A stretch of 6,597 nt of DNA, taken from positions 1 to 6,597 of the forward strand of contig JAPUKT010000009.1 of NCBI GenBank assembly GCA_027295555.1, read 5' to 3'. The notes below the pieces were generated by a model. It saw only the letters and a list, made by a program, of their open reading frames with translations, was not told the origin of the DNA and made no database searches. This document shows, piece after piece, positions 1-6,312 of this stretch. This DNA comes from Deltaproteobacteria bacterium (lineage in GTDB: Bacteria > Myxococcota_A > Polyangia > Polyangiales > Houyiibacteriaceae). The position numbers were made by a program, and so were the translations under genes. Numbering within the stretch: the stretch's first letter is position 1; the number at the start of each line of letters is the position of its first letter.

Positions 1-88
1 GGAAGGCGAGTGACAGATCGGTGTCGGTGCCAGCGGCCGAAAAGCCGTAAATTTCCGCCGCGCTAAGCGCCAACCCCTGATAGTTTCA
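1..88 (-). other. Region downstream of cysS; possible start of an unidentified minus-strand gene
   Basis: No gene can be named here. On the minus strand the cysS stop TGA (91-89) is followed at once by a second in-frame TGA (88-86). That frame then stays open to the window edge. From a TTG at 73-71 it would read LALSAAEIYGFSAAGTDTDL and onward, which has a protein-like composition, but the GGGG before the TTG is too close to act as a normal ribosome binding site. On the plus strand, two frames run in from the edge and stop at 48-50 (TAA) and 64-66 (TAA), so the C-terminus of a convergent gene is equally possible. Two short GC-rich inverted repeats (34-37 with 44-47, and 60-63 with 67-70) are too weak to call a terminator. 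Confidence 0.2.
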
Positions 89-1588
89 TCAGTCCGCCAT
101 TGTCCACCCCGTCCCCTCGGGACCATCCAGGAGCTCGACGCCCTGGGATGCGAGGGAATCTCGGATCCGATCGGCGTCTGCGAAGTCCTTCGATTGCCGC
201 GCCGCCGCTCGCGCGGCAATTTGTTGCTCGATCTCGGCGGCATCGAGCCCGCGCTCGCGTGCTCGGCGGTCACGAATGCGGAGCAGGACCTCGTCGGGGG
301 CCAGAGTCCCCAGACCAAGCTCGGCCTCGAGCGTCGCGAAGCCGGCCCGGGCGAGCTCGACATCTTCCTTCGGGGCCTTGCCCTTTTTGCGGGACGCTTG
401 GTCGCAGAGCTCGTTCACCGCCTTGAGAAACTCCGCGAGCTTGGCCAGGGCCATGGGCATGTTGAGGTCGTCGTCGAGCGCGTCTCTGAGGCCCGTGGCG
501 AAGTCGACGATCTCGGTAGGTGCGGGTGTTCCGTCGTCGGCGATGCGCTCCGGTGGCAGTCCGAGGAGTCGCTGCTTCGTCTTGTAGAGATAGGCCACGC
601 GACGCTCCGCTTCCTCGAACTGCGGGAAGCCGGTCACATTGCCTGCGTCGTCGAGCGTCCAATCCAAGTTGAGCGGGGCGCGATAGTGCACGGTCATCAT
701 GAAGTACCGGATCGCCTCGGGCTCCATGCGATCGAAGAGGTCTCGGGCGGTGAAGAAGTTCCCGAGGCTCTTGCTCATCTTCTCCTTGTCGACTTCGACG
801 AAGCCGTTGTGCACCCAACACCGCGAAAACGGCTTTCCGGTCGCGGCCTCACTCTGTGCGATCTCATTTTCGTGGTGAGGGAACACCAAGTCGAGCCCGC
901 CTCCGTGGAGATCGAGGGTGTCACCCAGGTGCTTCATCGACATGGCCGAGCACTCGATGTGCCAACCGGGTCGGCCACGACCCCACGGGCTATCCCAACC
1001 CCACGCGTCCTCTGCACTCTGCTTCCACAGCGCGAAGTCTGCGGGATGGCGTTTGCGAGCCATCTGTTGCTCGTCGAGGCGCTCGCTGGCACCGAGCTTC
1101 ATGTCCTCGAGGTTGCGGTGGCTGAGCTTTCCGTACTCGGGAAAGGACTTGACCGCGAAGTACACGTCACCGTCGGATACGTACGCGTGATCCCGGTCGA
1201 TCAGGCGCTGCACCAGATCAAAGATGTCTTGAAGGTGCTCGCTCACCTTCGGCTCGACGTCCGGGTCGAGATTGCCGAGACGATGCATGTCTTCGGCATA
1301 CGCCTCGGCGAAACGGGCAGCGAGGGTGGTCGGCTCAGTTCCCGACTCCGAGGCGCGCTTGAGGATCTTGTCGTCGACGTCGGTGATGTTCCGGACGTAC
1401 GTGACGTTCATTCCGTTGGCGCGGAGGTGGCGGACGAGGACGTCGTAGACCACATAACAGCGCACATGGCCGAGATGCGCGTAGTCGTAGACGGTGGGGC
1501 CGCAGACGTAGATTCGGGCGTGGCCGGGTTCTGCCGGCTCGAACGGCTCCTTCTGGCTCGTCAGGGTGTTGTACAGGCGAACGCTCAT
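89..1588 (-). CDS. cysS: Cysteinyl-tRNA synthetase (class I)
   Basis: CysRS charges tRNA-Cys with cysteine in the cytoplasm, using ATP and a zinc ion that selects the substrate thiol. The product is 499 aa; the E. coli enzyme is 461 aa. The class I HIGH motif appears as HLGH (residues 38-41), inside the family-typical stretch YVCGPTVYDYAHLGHVR. The adenylate loop is KMSKS (270-274). The four expected zinc ligands are present: C29, C213 (in WHIECSAMS), H238 and E242 (in PHHENEIAQSE). The C-terminal third has the helical anticodon-binding region, ending with the usual KDFADADRIRDSL stretch near residues 470-485. The ATG at 1588-1586 is chosen because family homology begins at MSVRLYNTL. The frame stays open for 64 codons upstream, but that extension is arginine-rich, resembles nothing and would overlap hisD by 109 bp. 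No clear Shine-Dalgarno precedes the ATG. The gene ends in tandem TGA TGA codons. Confidence 0.97.
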   Translation of the reverse strand: MSVRLYNTLTSQKEPFEPAEPGHARIYVCGPTVYDYAHLGHVRCYVVYDVLVRHLRANGMNVTYVRNITDVDDKILKRASESGTEPTTLAARFAEAYAEDMHRLGNLDPDVEPKVSEHLQDIFDLVQRLIDRDHAYVSDGDVYFAVKSFPEYGKLSHRNLEDMKLGASERLDEQQMARKRHPADFALWKQSAEDAWGWDSPWGRGRPGWHIECSAMSMKHLGDTLDLHGGGLDLVFPHHENEIAQSEAATGKPFSRCWVHNGFVEVDKEKMSKSLGNFFTARDLFDRMEPEAIRYFMMTVHYRAPLNLDWTLDDAGNVTGFPQFEEAERRVAYLYKTKQRLLGLPPERIADDGTPAPTEIVDFATGLRDALDDDLNMPMALAKLAEFLKAVNELCDQASRKKGKAPKEDVELARAGFATLEAELGLGTLAPDEVLLRIRDRRARERGLDAAEIEQQIAARAAARQSKDFADADRIRDSLASQGVELLDGPEGTGWTMAD

Positions 1589-1637
1589 GGTCGGCGAAGT
1601 CTGAGCATTTTCCGAACCCAAGAGCAAGGTCGCGTGG

Positions 1638-1665
1638 TTGACCCCGTCCCCCGGCCCGCTAGAAA
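1638..1665 (+). promoter_or_regulatory. Candidate sigma-70-type promoter for hisD in the cysS-hisD divergent gap
   Basis: The 83-bp gap between the two start codons (1589-1671) must hold promoters for both cysS and hisD, unless either is read through from outside. Toward hisD there is TTGACC at 1638-1643 (five of six matches to the -35 consensus) and TAGAAA at 1660-1665 (four of six matches to -10), 16 bp apart. Transcription would begin at about 1671-1673, almost on the hisD ATG at 1672. No convincing pair was found toward cysS. This is inference from consensus only, and the organism's sigma factor preferences are unknown. Confidence 0.3.
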
Positions 1666-1671
1666 CAGTAA

Positions 1672-2943
1672 ATGCTCGCGATTCACGAACGAGGGCAGGC
1701 TGCCTACGAAGCCGCGCTCGGCTCCTTGAGTCGCCGCGGCGATGAAGATCTCGCGCGTGTCGAGTCCGACGTACGCGCAATTCTCGACGCGGTGCGCGAG
1801 CGGGGCGACGAGGCGGTGCTCGAGTACACCGAACGGTTCGACGGCCATCGCCCCGAAGCGCTCGTGCTCGACCGAGACGCCTGGCTTGCTGACGCGGGGC
1901 TTGTCGGCCCTGAAATTCGCACGGCCTTGGCCGACGCCGCGGAGCGCATTCGTCGCTACCACGAGCACCAACGCGAGCCGGGCTTCCGATACGAAGAAGA
2001 CGGCGTCGAGTTGGGGCAGCGGGTTCGGCCGGTTGCTGCAGCCGCCGTTTATGCGCCCGGCGGGAAGGCGCGATATCCGTCCACGGTTCTGATGACCGCG
2101 ATTCCTGCCACGGTGGCGGGCGTGAAACGCATCGTTCTGGTCACGCCCAACCCGACCCCGGAGATCCTCGCAGCGGCCGAGATCGCAGGCGTGACCGAAG
2201 TGGTCGATGCGGGCGGGGCGCAAGCAATCGCAGCCGTGGCGTACGGGACGGAATCCATCACGAGGGTTGACAAGGTCGTCGGGCCCGGGAACATCTATGT
2301 GGCATGCGCCAAGCGGCTCGTATTCGGTGCGGTCGACATCGATTCGATTGCAGGGCCGAGCGAGATCTTGGTGGTGGCCGACGAGGGAGCCAACCCCGAA
2401 GTGGTGGCGGCCGACCTGCTGTCGCAAGCTGAGCATGACGAGGCGGCGTACCCGCTCCTCATCACTCTTTCCCGAAGCCAGGCCGAAGCGGTCGATGCTG
2501 CGCTAGAGCGGCAGCTCGAGTCCCTCCCGCGGAAGCCGATCGCAGAGGAGGCAATCACCAACAACGGCTACGCCTTCGTGACGGGCGACCTCACCGAAGC
2601 CGGTCGCGTCGCGACGGTGTTGGCGGCGGAGCACTTGAGCCTCTCGGTGGAGGATCCAGACAGCCTGCTCGAGCAGATCGGAGCCGCCGGTGCGGTGTTT
2701 CTCGGCTACCACACCCCCGAAGCTGCGGGAGACTATGCGGCGGGGCCGAGCCACGTGTTGCCGACGGGCGGGGCGGTCCGGTTTGCCTCGCCGCTCGGCG
2801 TGTACGATTTCGTGATCCGCACGTCGCTCATCCGGTACTCACAGGAGGCCCTCGCGGATCAGGCCGACCTGCTCGAAAGGCTCGCCCGACTCGAAGGGCT
2901 CGAAGCCCACGCGCGAGCGGTCGCGATTCGAAGGGGCGGCTAA
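1672..2943 (+). CDS. hisD: Histidinol dehydrogenase
   Basis: HisD is the last enzyme of histidine biosynthesis. It oxidises L-histidinol to histidine in two NAD-dependent steps and is a cytoplasmic zinc homodimer. The product is 423 aa, close to the usual 425-435. The family signature lies around residues 221-255 (VDIDSIAGPSE through SQAEHD). By homology to the E. coli enzyme, the zinc ligands are Q252, H255, D354 (in GDYAAGPSH) and H413 (in EAHARAV), and the catalytic pair is E320-H321 (EHLSL); all are present. The nucleotide-binding region VVGPGNIYV is at 202-210. The ATG is fixed because in-frame TAG and TAA codons lie just upstream (1660-1662 and 1669-1671). There is no evident Shine-Dalgarno. 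No other his gene is visible: the left neighbour is divergent and the right neighbour is ttcA. The gene therefore looks like a solitary his gene within this window. Confidence 0.97.
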   Translation: MLAIHERGQAAYEAALGSLSRRGDEDLARVESDVRAILDAVRERGDEAVLEYTERFDGHRPEALVLDRDAWLADAGLVGPEIRTALADAAERIRRYHEHQREPGFRYEEDGVELGQRVRPVAAAAVYAPGGKARYPSTVLMTAIPATVAGVKRIVLVTPNPTPEILAAAEIAGVTEVVDAGGAQAIAAVAYGTESITRVDKVVGPGNIYVACAKRLVFGAVDIDSIAGPSEILVVADEGANPEVVAADLLSQAEHDEAAYPLLITLSRSQAEAVDAALERQLESLPRKPIAEEAITNNGYAFVTGDLTEAGRVATVLAAEHLSLSVEDPDSLLEQIGAAGAVFLGYHTPEAAGDYAAGPSHVLPTGGAVRFASPLGVYDFVIRTSLIRYSQEALADQADLLERLARLEGLEAHARAVAIRRGG

Positions 2944-2979
2944 GGGCTCGATCTGCTCGTGTTATTCCTGATCGAGCCC
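2944..2979 (+). terminator. Perfect 10-bp inverted repeat immediately after hisD (possible terminator hairpin)
   Basis: GGGCTCGATC (2944-2953) pairs perfectly with GATCGAGCCC (2970-2979) across a 16-nt loop. The left arm begins at the first base after the hisD TAA. The right arm is followed by CCAACCCG and not by a T-run, so this is not a canonical intrinsic terminator. It could act with Rho, protect the hisD mRNA 3' end, or be a binding site for a dimeric protein in the 82-bp gap before ttcA. The hairpin is seen directly; its role is inference. Confidence 0.45.
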
Positions 2980-3025
2980 CAACCCGAGCCTTGCGGGCGG
3001 GCCGCTCGGCGAGTACCCATCCCGC

Positions 3026-3766
3026 GTGGCTCGTGATTCCTTGGAGAGGCGACTTGCCCACGAGATGGGGCGTTGCATAGCGGACTTCCAGCTCATCGAG
3101 GCGGGCGATCGCGTGATGGTCGCAGTGAGTGGCGGCAAGGATAGCTATGCCCTTCTGCACCTCCTCGAGCGTTCGCGGCAGCGGGCGCCCGTACCTTTCG
3201 AGATCATCGCCGTGCATCTCGATCAAGGGCACCCCGGATACGATGGCACGCCGCTCGAAGCCTGGCTTCGCGACCACGGTCACGAACATCGCATCATCCG
3301 CAAGGATACGTACCAGCTGGTGACCAAGCGAATTCCGGAAGGGAAGACCTACTGCAGTATGTGCTCGCGCCTTCGACGCGGGATTCTCTACAACCTCGCG
3401 GAGGAGCTCGGGTGTACGAAGATCGCGCTCGGCCATCATCGGGACGATGCGATCGAGACTCTCATGCTGAACCTCATGTTCAACGGTTCGTTGAGTGCGA
3501 TGCCCGCGAAATTGGTCAGTGACGACAGGCGCAACACCGTCATTCGGCCGTTGCTCTACTCCGCGGAGAGAGACATTGCGGCGTACGCGGAACAGATGCA
3601 GTTTCCGATTCTGCCGTGCAATCTTTGCGGCTCGCAGGAAAACCTCTGGCGACAACAGGTCAAGCAGATGCTCGACGATCTCGAGGAGCGCGCGCCCAAA
3701 ATTCGCCAAAGCATGCTTGCCGCGCTCAAGAACGTACGCACCTCTCACCTGCTGGGTCCGAGCTAG
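3026..3766 (+). CDS. ttcA: tRNA 2-thiocytidine(32) synthetase TtcA
   Basis: TtcA thiolates cytidine 32 in the anticodon loop of certain tRNAs, using ATP and a 4Fe-4S cluster. The product is 246 aa; E. coli TtcA is 311 aa and has a longer C-terminal tail. The PP-loop for ATP is SGGKDS (35-40). Cluster cysteines lie in CSMCSR (C110, C113) and CNLCGSQ (C198, C201). The stretches IPEGKTYCSMCSRLRRGILY and ALGHHRDDAIETL are diagnostic of this family as against TilS or other PP-loop enzymes. The GTG at 3026 is chosen because similarity to E. coli TtcA already begins at LERRLAHEMGRCIADF (residues 6-21), before the first ATG (3065). A TTG at 3041 is a weaker alternative. The gene follows hisD after 82 bp that hold the inverted repeat, and it heads a run of four closely spaced plus-strand genes. 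Confidence 0.94.
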   Translation: MARDSLERRLAHEMGRCIADFQLIEAGDRVMVAVSGGKDSYALLHLLERSRQRAPVPFEIIAVHLDQGHPGYDGTPLEAWLRDHGHEHRIIRKDTYQLVTKRIPEGKTYCSMCSRLRRGILYNLAEELGCTKIALGHHRDDAIETLMLNLMFNGSLSAMPAKLVSDDRRNTVIRPLLYSAERDIAAYAEQMQFPILPCNLCGSQENLWRQQVKQMLDDLEERAPKIRQSMLAALKNVRTSHLLGPS

Positions 3767-3771
3767 GTCGG

Positions 3772-4848
3772 ATGACGCGCCTCGCTCCCGCTCTGGTACT
3801 CGTCCTGACCCTCAGTTCGGCCACCGCCACTTCGGCCCAAGCGATCAACATCGAACGCTTTCGCCCGACTCTGGACCGTTTCGGGTTTCTCGGGATCCAA
3901 GGGAGCGCCACCCCCGGCCACTTGCGATGGAACCTGGCGCTCTGGACCTGGTACTCGAACAAGCCCCTGCGGGTTCGCTTCGCCGACGGCACATCCGAGA
4001 CGGCGATCGACCATCGACTCACCTCCGACCTTCTCTTTCAGCTCGGGTTGTTCGGGCGATGGTCGCTGGCTCTGGAAGTGCCGCTCCTCCTCTATCAGAC
4101 GGGCGAAACCTCGATCACGGGCTTCGGCGTCGAGGACCCGCGCTTTACCAGCAAGATCCGACTCGTCGGGAAGAAGACGGAAAAGATCCAAAACAAGCCG
4201 GACGGTCCCGGACTCGGCTTGCTCGTGATGGTGCCCGTTCCGATTGGCAGCGAGAGCTTTTACGCAAGCGAAGATCAGTTCTCGTTCGACCTCCAGGCGC
4301 TTGGCGATTTTCATTTACTCGGGGCGGGGGCCGGCCTCATGCTCGGTTGGCGGTACCGCGTGAACGCGCGAAGCGTTGGCGACGACACGCTGGGCCAAGA
4401 GATGCTCTACGGTTTTTCGCTGAAGCCACCGATTCCGCCGGCCAAAGGTCTGTTTGGCCTGATCGAGCTTCGCGGGTCGACGAGCTTTCGAGGACGGAGG
4501 ACCAACACGCTCGAGGGCGACATCGGCGTTCGCTACACGAAGAAAGACGTCACGATGACCGCCGCGTTCGGTGGGGGGCTCGTGCGCGGTCTCGGCCAGC
4601 CGAGGTTCCGTGCGATCTTCGGCGTCTCTTGGTCTCCAAAGACCAACGACATGGACAATGACGGGATCCCGGACTCGATCGACGAATGCCCGAGGCTCCC
4701 CGAGGACTTCGATGGCTTCGAGGATCAGGACGGCTGCATGGATCCAGATAACGACAACGATTTCATTCCGGATGCCGATGACCTGTGCCCGAACGAGCAA
4801 GCTCTCGAGGGACAGGATGAAAACGAAGACGGGTGCACGGATCCATGA
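3772..4848 (+). CDS. Exported beta-rich (outer-membrane-type) protein with C-terminal thrombospondin type 3 repeats
   Basis: The product is 358 aa. Residues 1-24 form a Sec signal peptide: MTR, a hydrophobic stretch, then cleavage likely after TSAQA. Residues 25-290 are rich in alternating hydrophobic and polar strands with many Gly and aromatic residues (for example LRWNLALWTWYS, LFGLIELRGSTSF, AFGGGLVRGL), as in an outer-membrane barrel. Residues 293-358 are two tandem Asp-rich thrombospondin type 3 repeats, a calcium-binding motif. The N-terminal part resembles the front half of myxobacterial OmpA-family proteins that normally carry TSP3 repeats and then a C-terminal OmpA peptidoglycan-binding domain. 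Here the protein stops right after the repeats and no OmpA domain follows. The ATG is 5 bp after the ttcA stop, with a weak AGG upstream. An in-frame opening reaches back into ttcA, but it lacks a signal peptide. The function is unknown; a surface or adhesion role is inference. Confidence 0.85.
   Translation: MTRLAPALVLVLTLSSATATSAQAINIERFRPTLDRFGFLGIQGSATPGHLRWNLALWTWYSNKPLRVRFADGTSETAIDHRLTSDLLFQLGLFGRWSLALEVPLLLYQTGETSITGFGVEDPRFTSKIRLVGKKTEKIQNKPDGPGLGLLVMVPVPIGSESFYASEDQFSFDLQALGDFHLLGAGAGLMLGWRYRVNARSVGDDTLGQEMLYGFSLKPPIPPAKGLFGLIELRGSTSFRGRRTNTLEGDIGVRYTKKDVTMTAAFGGGLVRGLGQPRFRAIFGVSWSPKTNDMDNDGIPDSIDECPRLPEDFDGFEDQDGCMDPDNDNDFIPDADDLCPNEQALEGQDENEDGCTDP
4648..4845 (+). repeat. Two tandem 33-residue thrombospondin type 3 repeat units
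   Basis: Residues 293-325 and 326-358 of the preceding protein are two 33-aa units in register. Each opens with an Asp-rich calcium loop (DMDNDGIPDSIDECP and DNDNDFIPDADDLCP) and closes with DGC-x-DP. The cysteines fall at the same place in both units (C306 and C322; C339 and C355; 16 apart in each). The second unit ends at the last sense codon. The repeat is clear at the protein level; the DNA copies have diverged. Confidence 0.85.
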
Positions 4849-5462
4849 GGGTGATCCTCGGCTTGATTGTCTTGGGCCTTTCCGCGTGCACGCCTCAGGG
4901 CGATCCTGGGATTGGCTCGGGGTACACCGATCGCTTCGAGCGCTCTCAGCTCGGGAAGGATTGGAAGAAGACGGGGGGCAACTGGGCCATCGAGGCTGGG
5001 GAGCTTCATGTGCGGGAGGCGCGCAACCACCCGCTTTGGCTCCTGCGAACCCTATCGCGCGACGTACGGGTCGAGTTCGACGTTCGAAGCGAGACGCCGG
5101 ATGGCGATATCAAAGTCGAGATTTTCGGGGACGGCGCGTCTTTCGCGAAGACCGACAGCTACAAGGCCACCAGCTACGTCATCATCTTCGGAGGGTGGAA
5201 CAACTCCCGCAACGTCTTGGCCCGTATGGATGAGCACGGGGCCGATCGCGTGGTGGGCGCTCCTCGAAAAGTCGAGGCTGGAAGGACCTATCACTTCCGG
5301 ATCGAGCGAGTAGGGCCGAATCTCACGGTCTCGGTAGACGACGAGGTTCTCCTAGAAATGAGCGATCCCGAGCCTCTTCAGGGGCGCGGGCACGATCATT
5401 TTGGGTTCAATAACTGGCAATCGGACCTCTGGTTCGACAATTTGGAGATCACGCCGCTCTAA
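4845..5462 (+). CDS. Lipoprotein with a concanavalin-like (LamG / DUF1080-type) jelly-roll domain
   Basis: The product is 205 aa. A short lipoprotein signal ends in the lipobox LSAC (12-15), so C15 would be lipidated. The residue after it is Thr, not Asp, which predicts outer-membrane sorting under the enterobacterial Lol rule. Residues 28-205 read as a beta-sandwich. They contain FERSQLGKDWKKTGGNWAIEAGELHV near the start, paired edge strands such as RVEFDVRSE and YHFRIERVGPNLTVSVDDEVLLEM, and a closing FNNWQSDLWFDNLEITPL. This pattern is typical of LamG-like and DUF1080-like sugar-binding or glycosidase-related folds. No catalytic residues can be assigned. The ATG overlaps the previous stop as ATGA, so translation is probably coupled. 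An in-frame ATG 12 bp upstream (4833) only adds MHGS and would weaken the signal. The ligand is unknown; carbohydrate or matrix binding is inference. Confidence 0.8.
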   Translation: MRVILGLIVLGLSACTPQGDPGIGSGYTDRFERSQLGKDWKKTGGNWAIEAGELHVREARNHPLWLLRTLSRDVRVEFDVRSETPDGDIKVEIFGDGASFAKTDSYKATSYVIIFGGWNNSRNVLARMDEHGADRVVGAPRKVEAGRTYHFRIERVGPNLTVSVDDEVLLEMSDPEPLQGRGHDHFGFNNWQSDLWFDNLEITPL

Positions 5463-5472
5463 TGGTCGAGCC

Positions 5473-6312
5473 ATGACGCCGAAAGAGTTCGAGATTCTGT
5501 TGTCCGGTGCCGAGATACAGCTCTCGCGCATCAAGCACCTCTACGAACAGTGGTTTCAGGGGATCGAGCGCATCGAGCCGCAGATCCCTCGCAAGCAATT
5601 CGATCGTGCCTTGCATGAGCTTCGCAAGACGCGGCCGCGCAACACTGCGCTCCGGTTTCGATTTCAGACGCTCATTCAACGGTACACGACGCTTCAGACC
5701 TACTGGCGACGCGTCGGGCGCCAGATCGAGGAGGGCACCTACCGTCGCGATCTCTTGCGCGCACGACGTCGGCGAGAGGTAGCCCGCGCGGAGCGTGAAA
5801 GAGTGCGACATCACCCGAGCAGCAATCCACTCGAGCTCGACCCCAATGAAGACGTCAACGTCGACGCGCTCATCGAGGAAGCCAGCGATCACATGGACGA
5901 GTTGCTCAAAGCGCCCAAACCGCCCGCCGAGCTCGAGGAGGTTCCACCGGCGAGACCAAGGCCCTCCCAAGAATACTCGACGGCCACGTTTGGGAAGCCC
6001 GAGTCCCGACGGCCCCTGACTCAACGAGACAAGTCGAGCCCCGCGATTTCGCCGAGCCGTCGCGCACCACCACCGATCGCCGCACGCTCCAAAGGGCCCG
6101 GAGAAGCTCGCATGCGCCAGATCTACGAAAGCTACATCGACGCCAAACGACGCAACAACGAGCGCACCGACAAGATCGACTACGAAGCGGTTGCGAAGAG
6201 CCTCAAGAAGATGGTCCCCGAACTCGATCGCAAGTACAAAGGCAAGCGGATCGACTTCAAGGTCGTCGTCAAAGACGGCAAGGTCGGCATCAAACCAGTC
6301 GTGAAGAAGTAG
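5473..6312 (+). CDS. MXAN_5187 C-terminal-domain type protein of unknown function
   Basis: The product is 279 aa, strongly basic, with no signal peptide or membrane segment. Residues 1-110 are helical and probably coiled coil. They include LYEQWFQGIERIEPQIPRK and NTALRFRFQTLIQRYTTLQTYWRR, which I recognise as strongly conserved in myxobacterial proteins of unknown role. Residues 111-210 form a low-complexity linker, acidic at first and then rich in Pro, Arg and Ser. Residues 213-277 form a small domain: YESYIDAKRRNNERTDKIDY, a helix, a basic turn (KYKGKRI), then two strands around VVVKDGKVGIKPVVKK. This matches the C-terminal domain named after Myxococcus MXAN_5187. The ATG at 5473 lies 10 bp after the lipoprotein stop; the frame is open upstream, but that extension overlaps the lipoprotein in another frame. 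Cytoplasmic location and possible nucleic-acid or scaffold binding are inference from charge and architecture only. Confidence 0.8.
   Translation: MTPKEFEILLSGAEIQLSRIKHLYEQWFQGIERIEPQIPRKQFDRALHELRKTRPRNTALRFRFQTLIQRYTTLQTYWRRVGRQIEEGTYRRDLLRARRRREVARAERERVRHHPSSNPLELDPNEDVNVDALIEEASDHMDELLKAPKPPAELEEVPPARPRPSQEYSTATFGKPESRRPLTQRDKSSPAISPSRRAPPPIAARSKGPGEARMRQIYESYIDAKRRNNERTDKIDYEAVAKSLKKMVPELDRKYKGKRIDFKVVVKDGKVGIKPVVKK

Noticed and set aside
194..1729. A 511-codon open frame on the plus strand, antisense to cysS
   Set aside because: It is a shadow of cysS caused by GC-rich codon bias. cysS has all its catalytic and zinc residues, whereas this translation shows no recognisable domain.
1589..1780. 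A 64-residue N-terminal extension of cysS
   Set aside because: It is arginine-rich, unlike CysRS, and overlaps hisD by 109 bp in the opposite direction. Family homology begins at MSVRLYNTL (start at 1588).
1585..2436. A 283-codon minus-strand open frame across the 5' half of hisD
   Set aside because: It has no domain similarity and is antisense to a fully intact hisD.
3616..3771. An upstream extension of the TSP3 protein into ttcA
   Set aside because: It would bury a good signal peptide behind 52 basic residues and overlap ttcA in another frame.
3495..4661. A 388-codon plus-strand open frame spanning the ttcA end and the TSP3 protein
   Set aside because: It is out of frame with both recognised genes, Arg/Pro/Ser-rich, crosses the gene junction and shows no domain.
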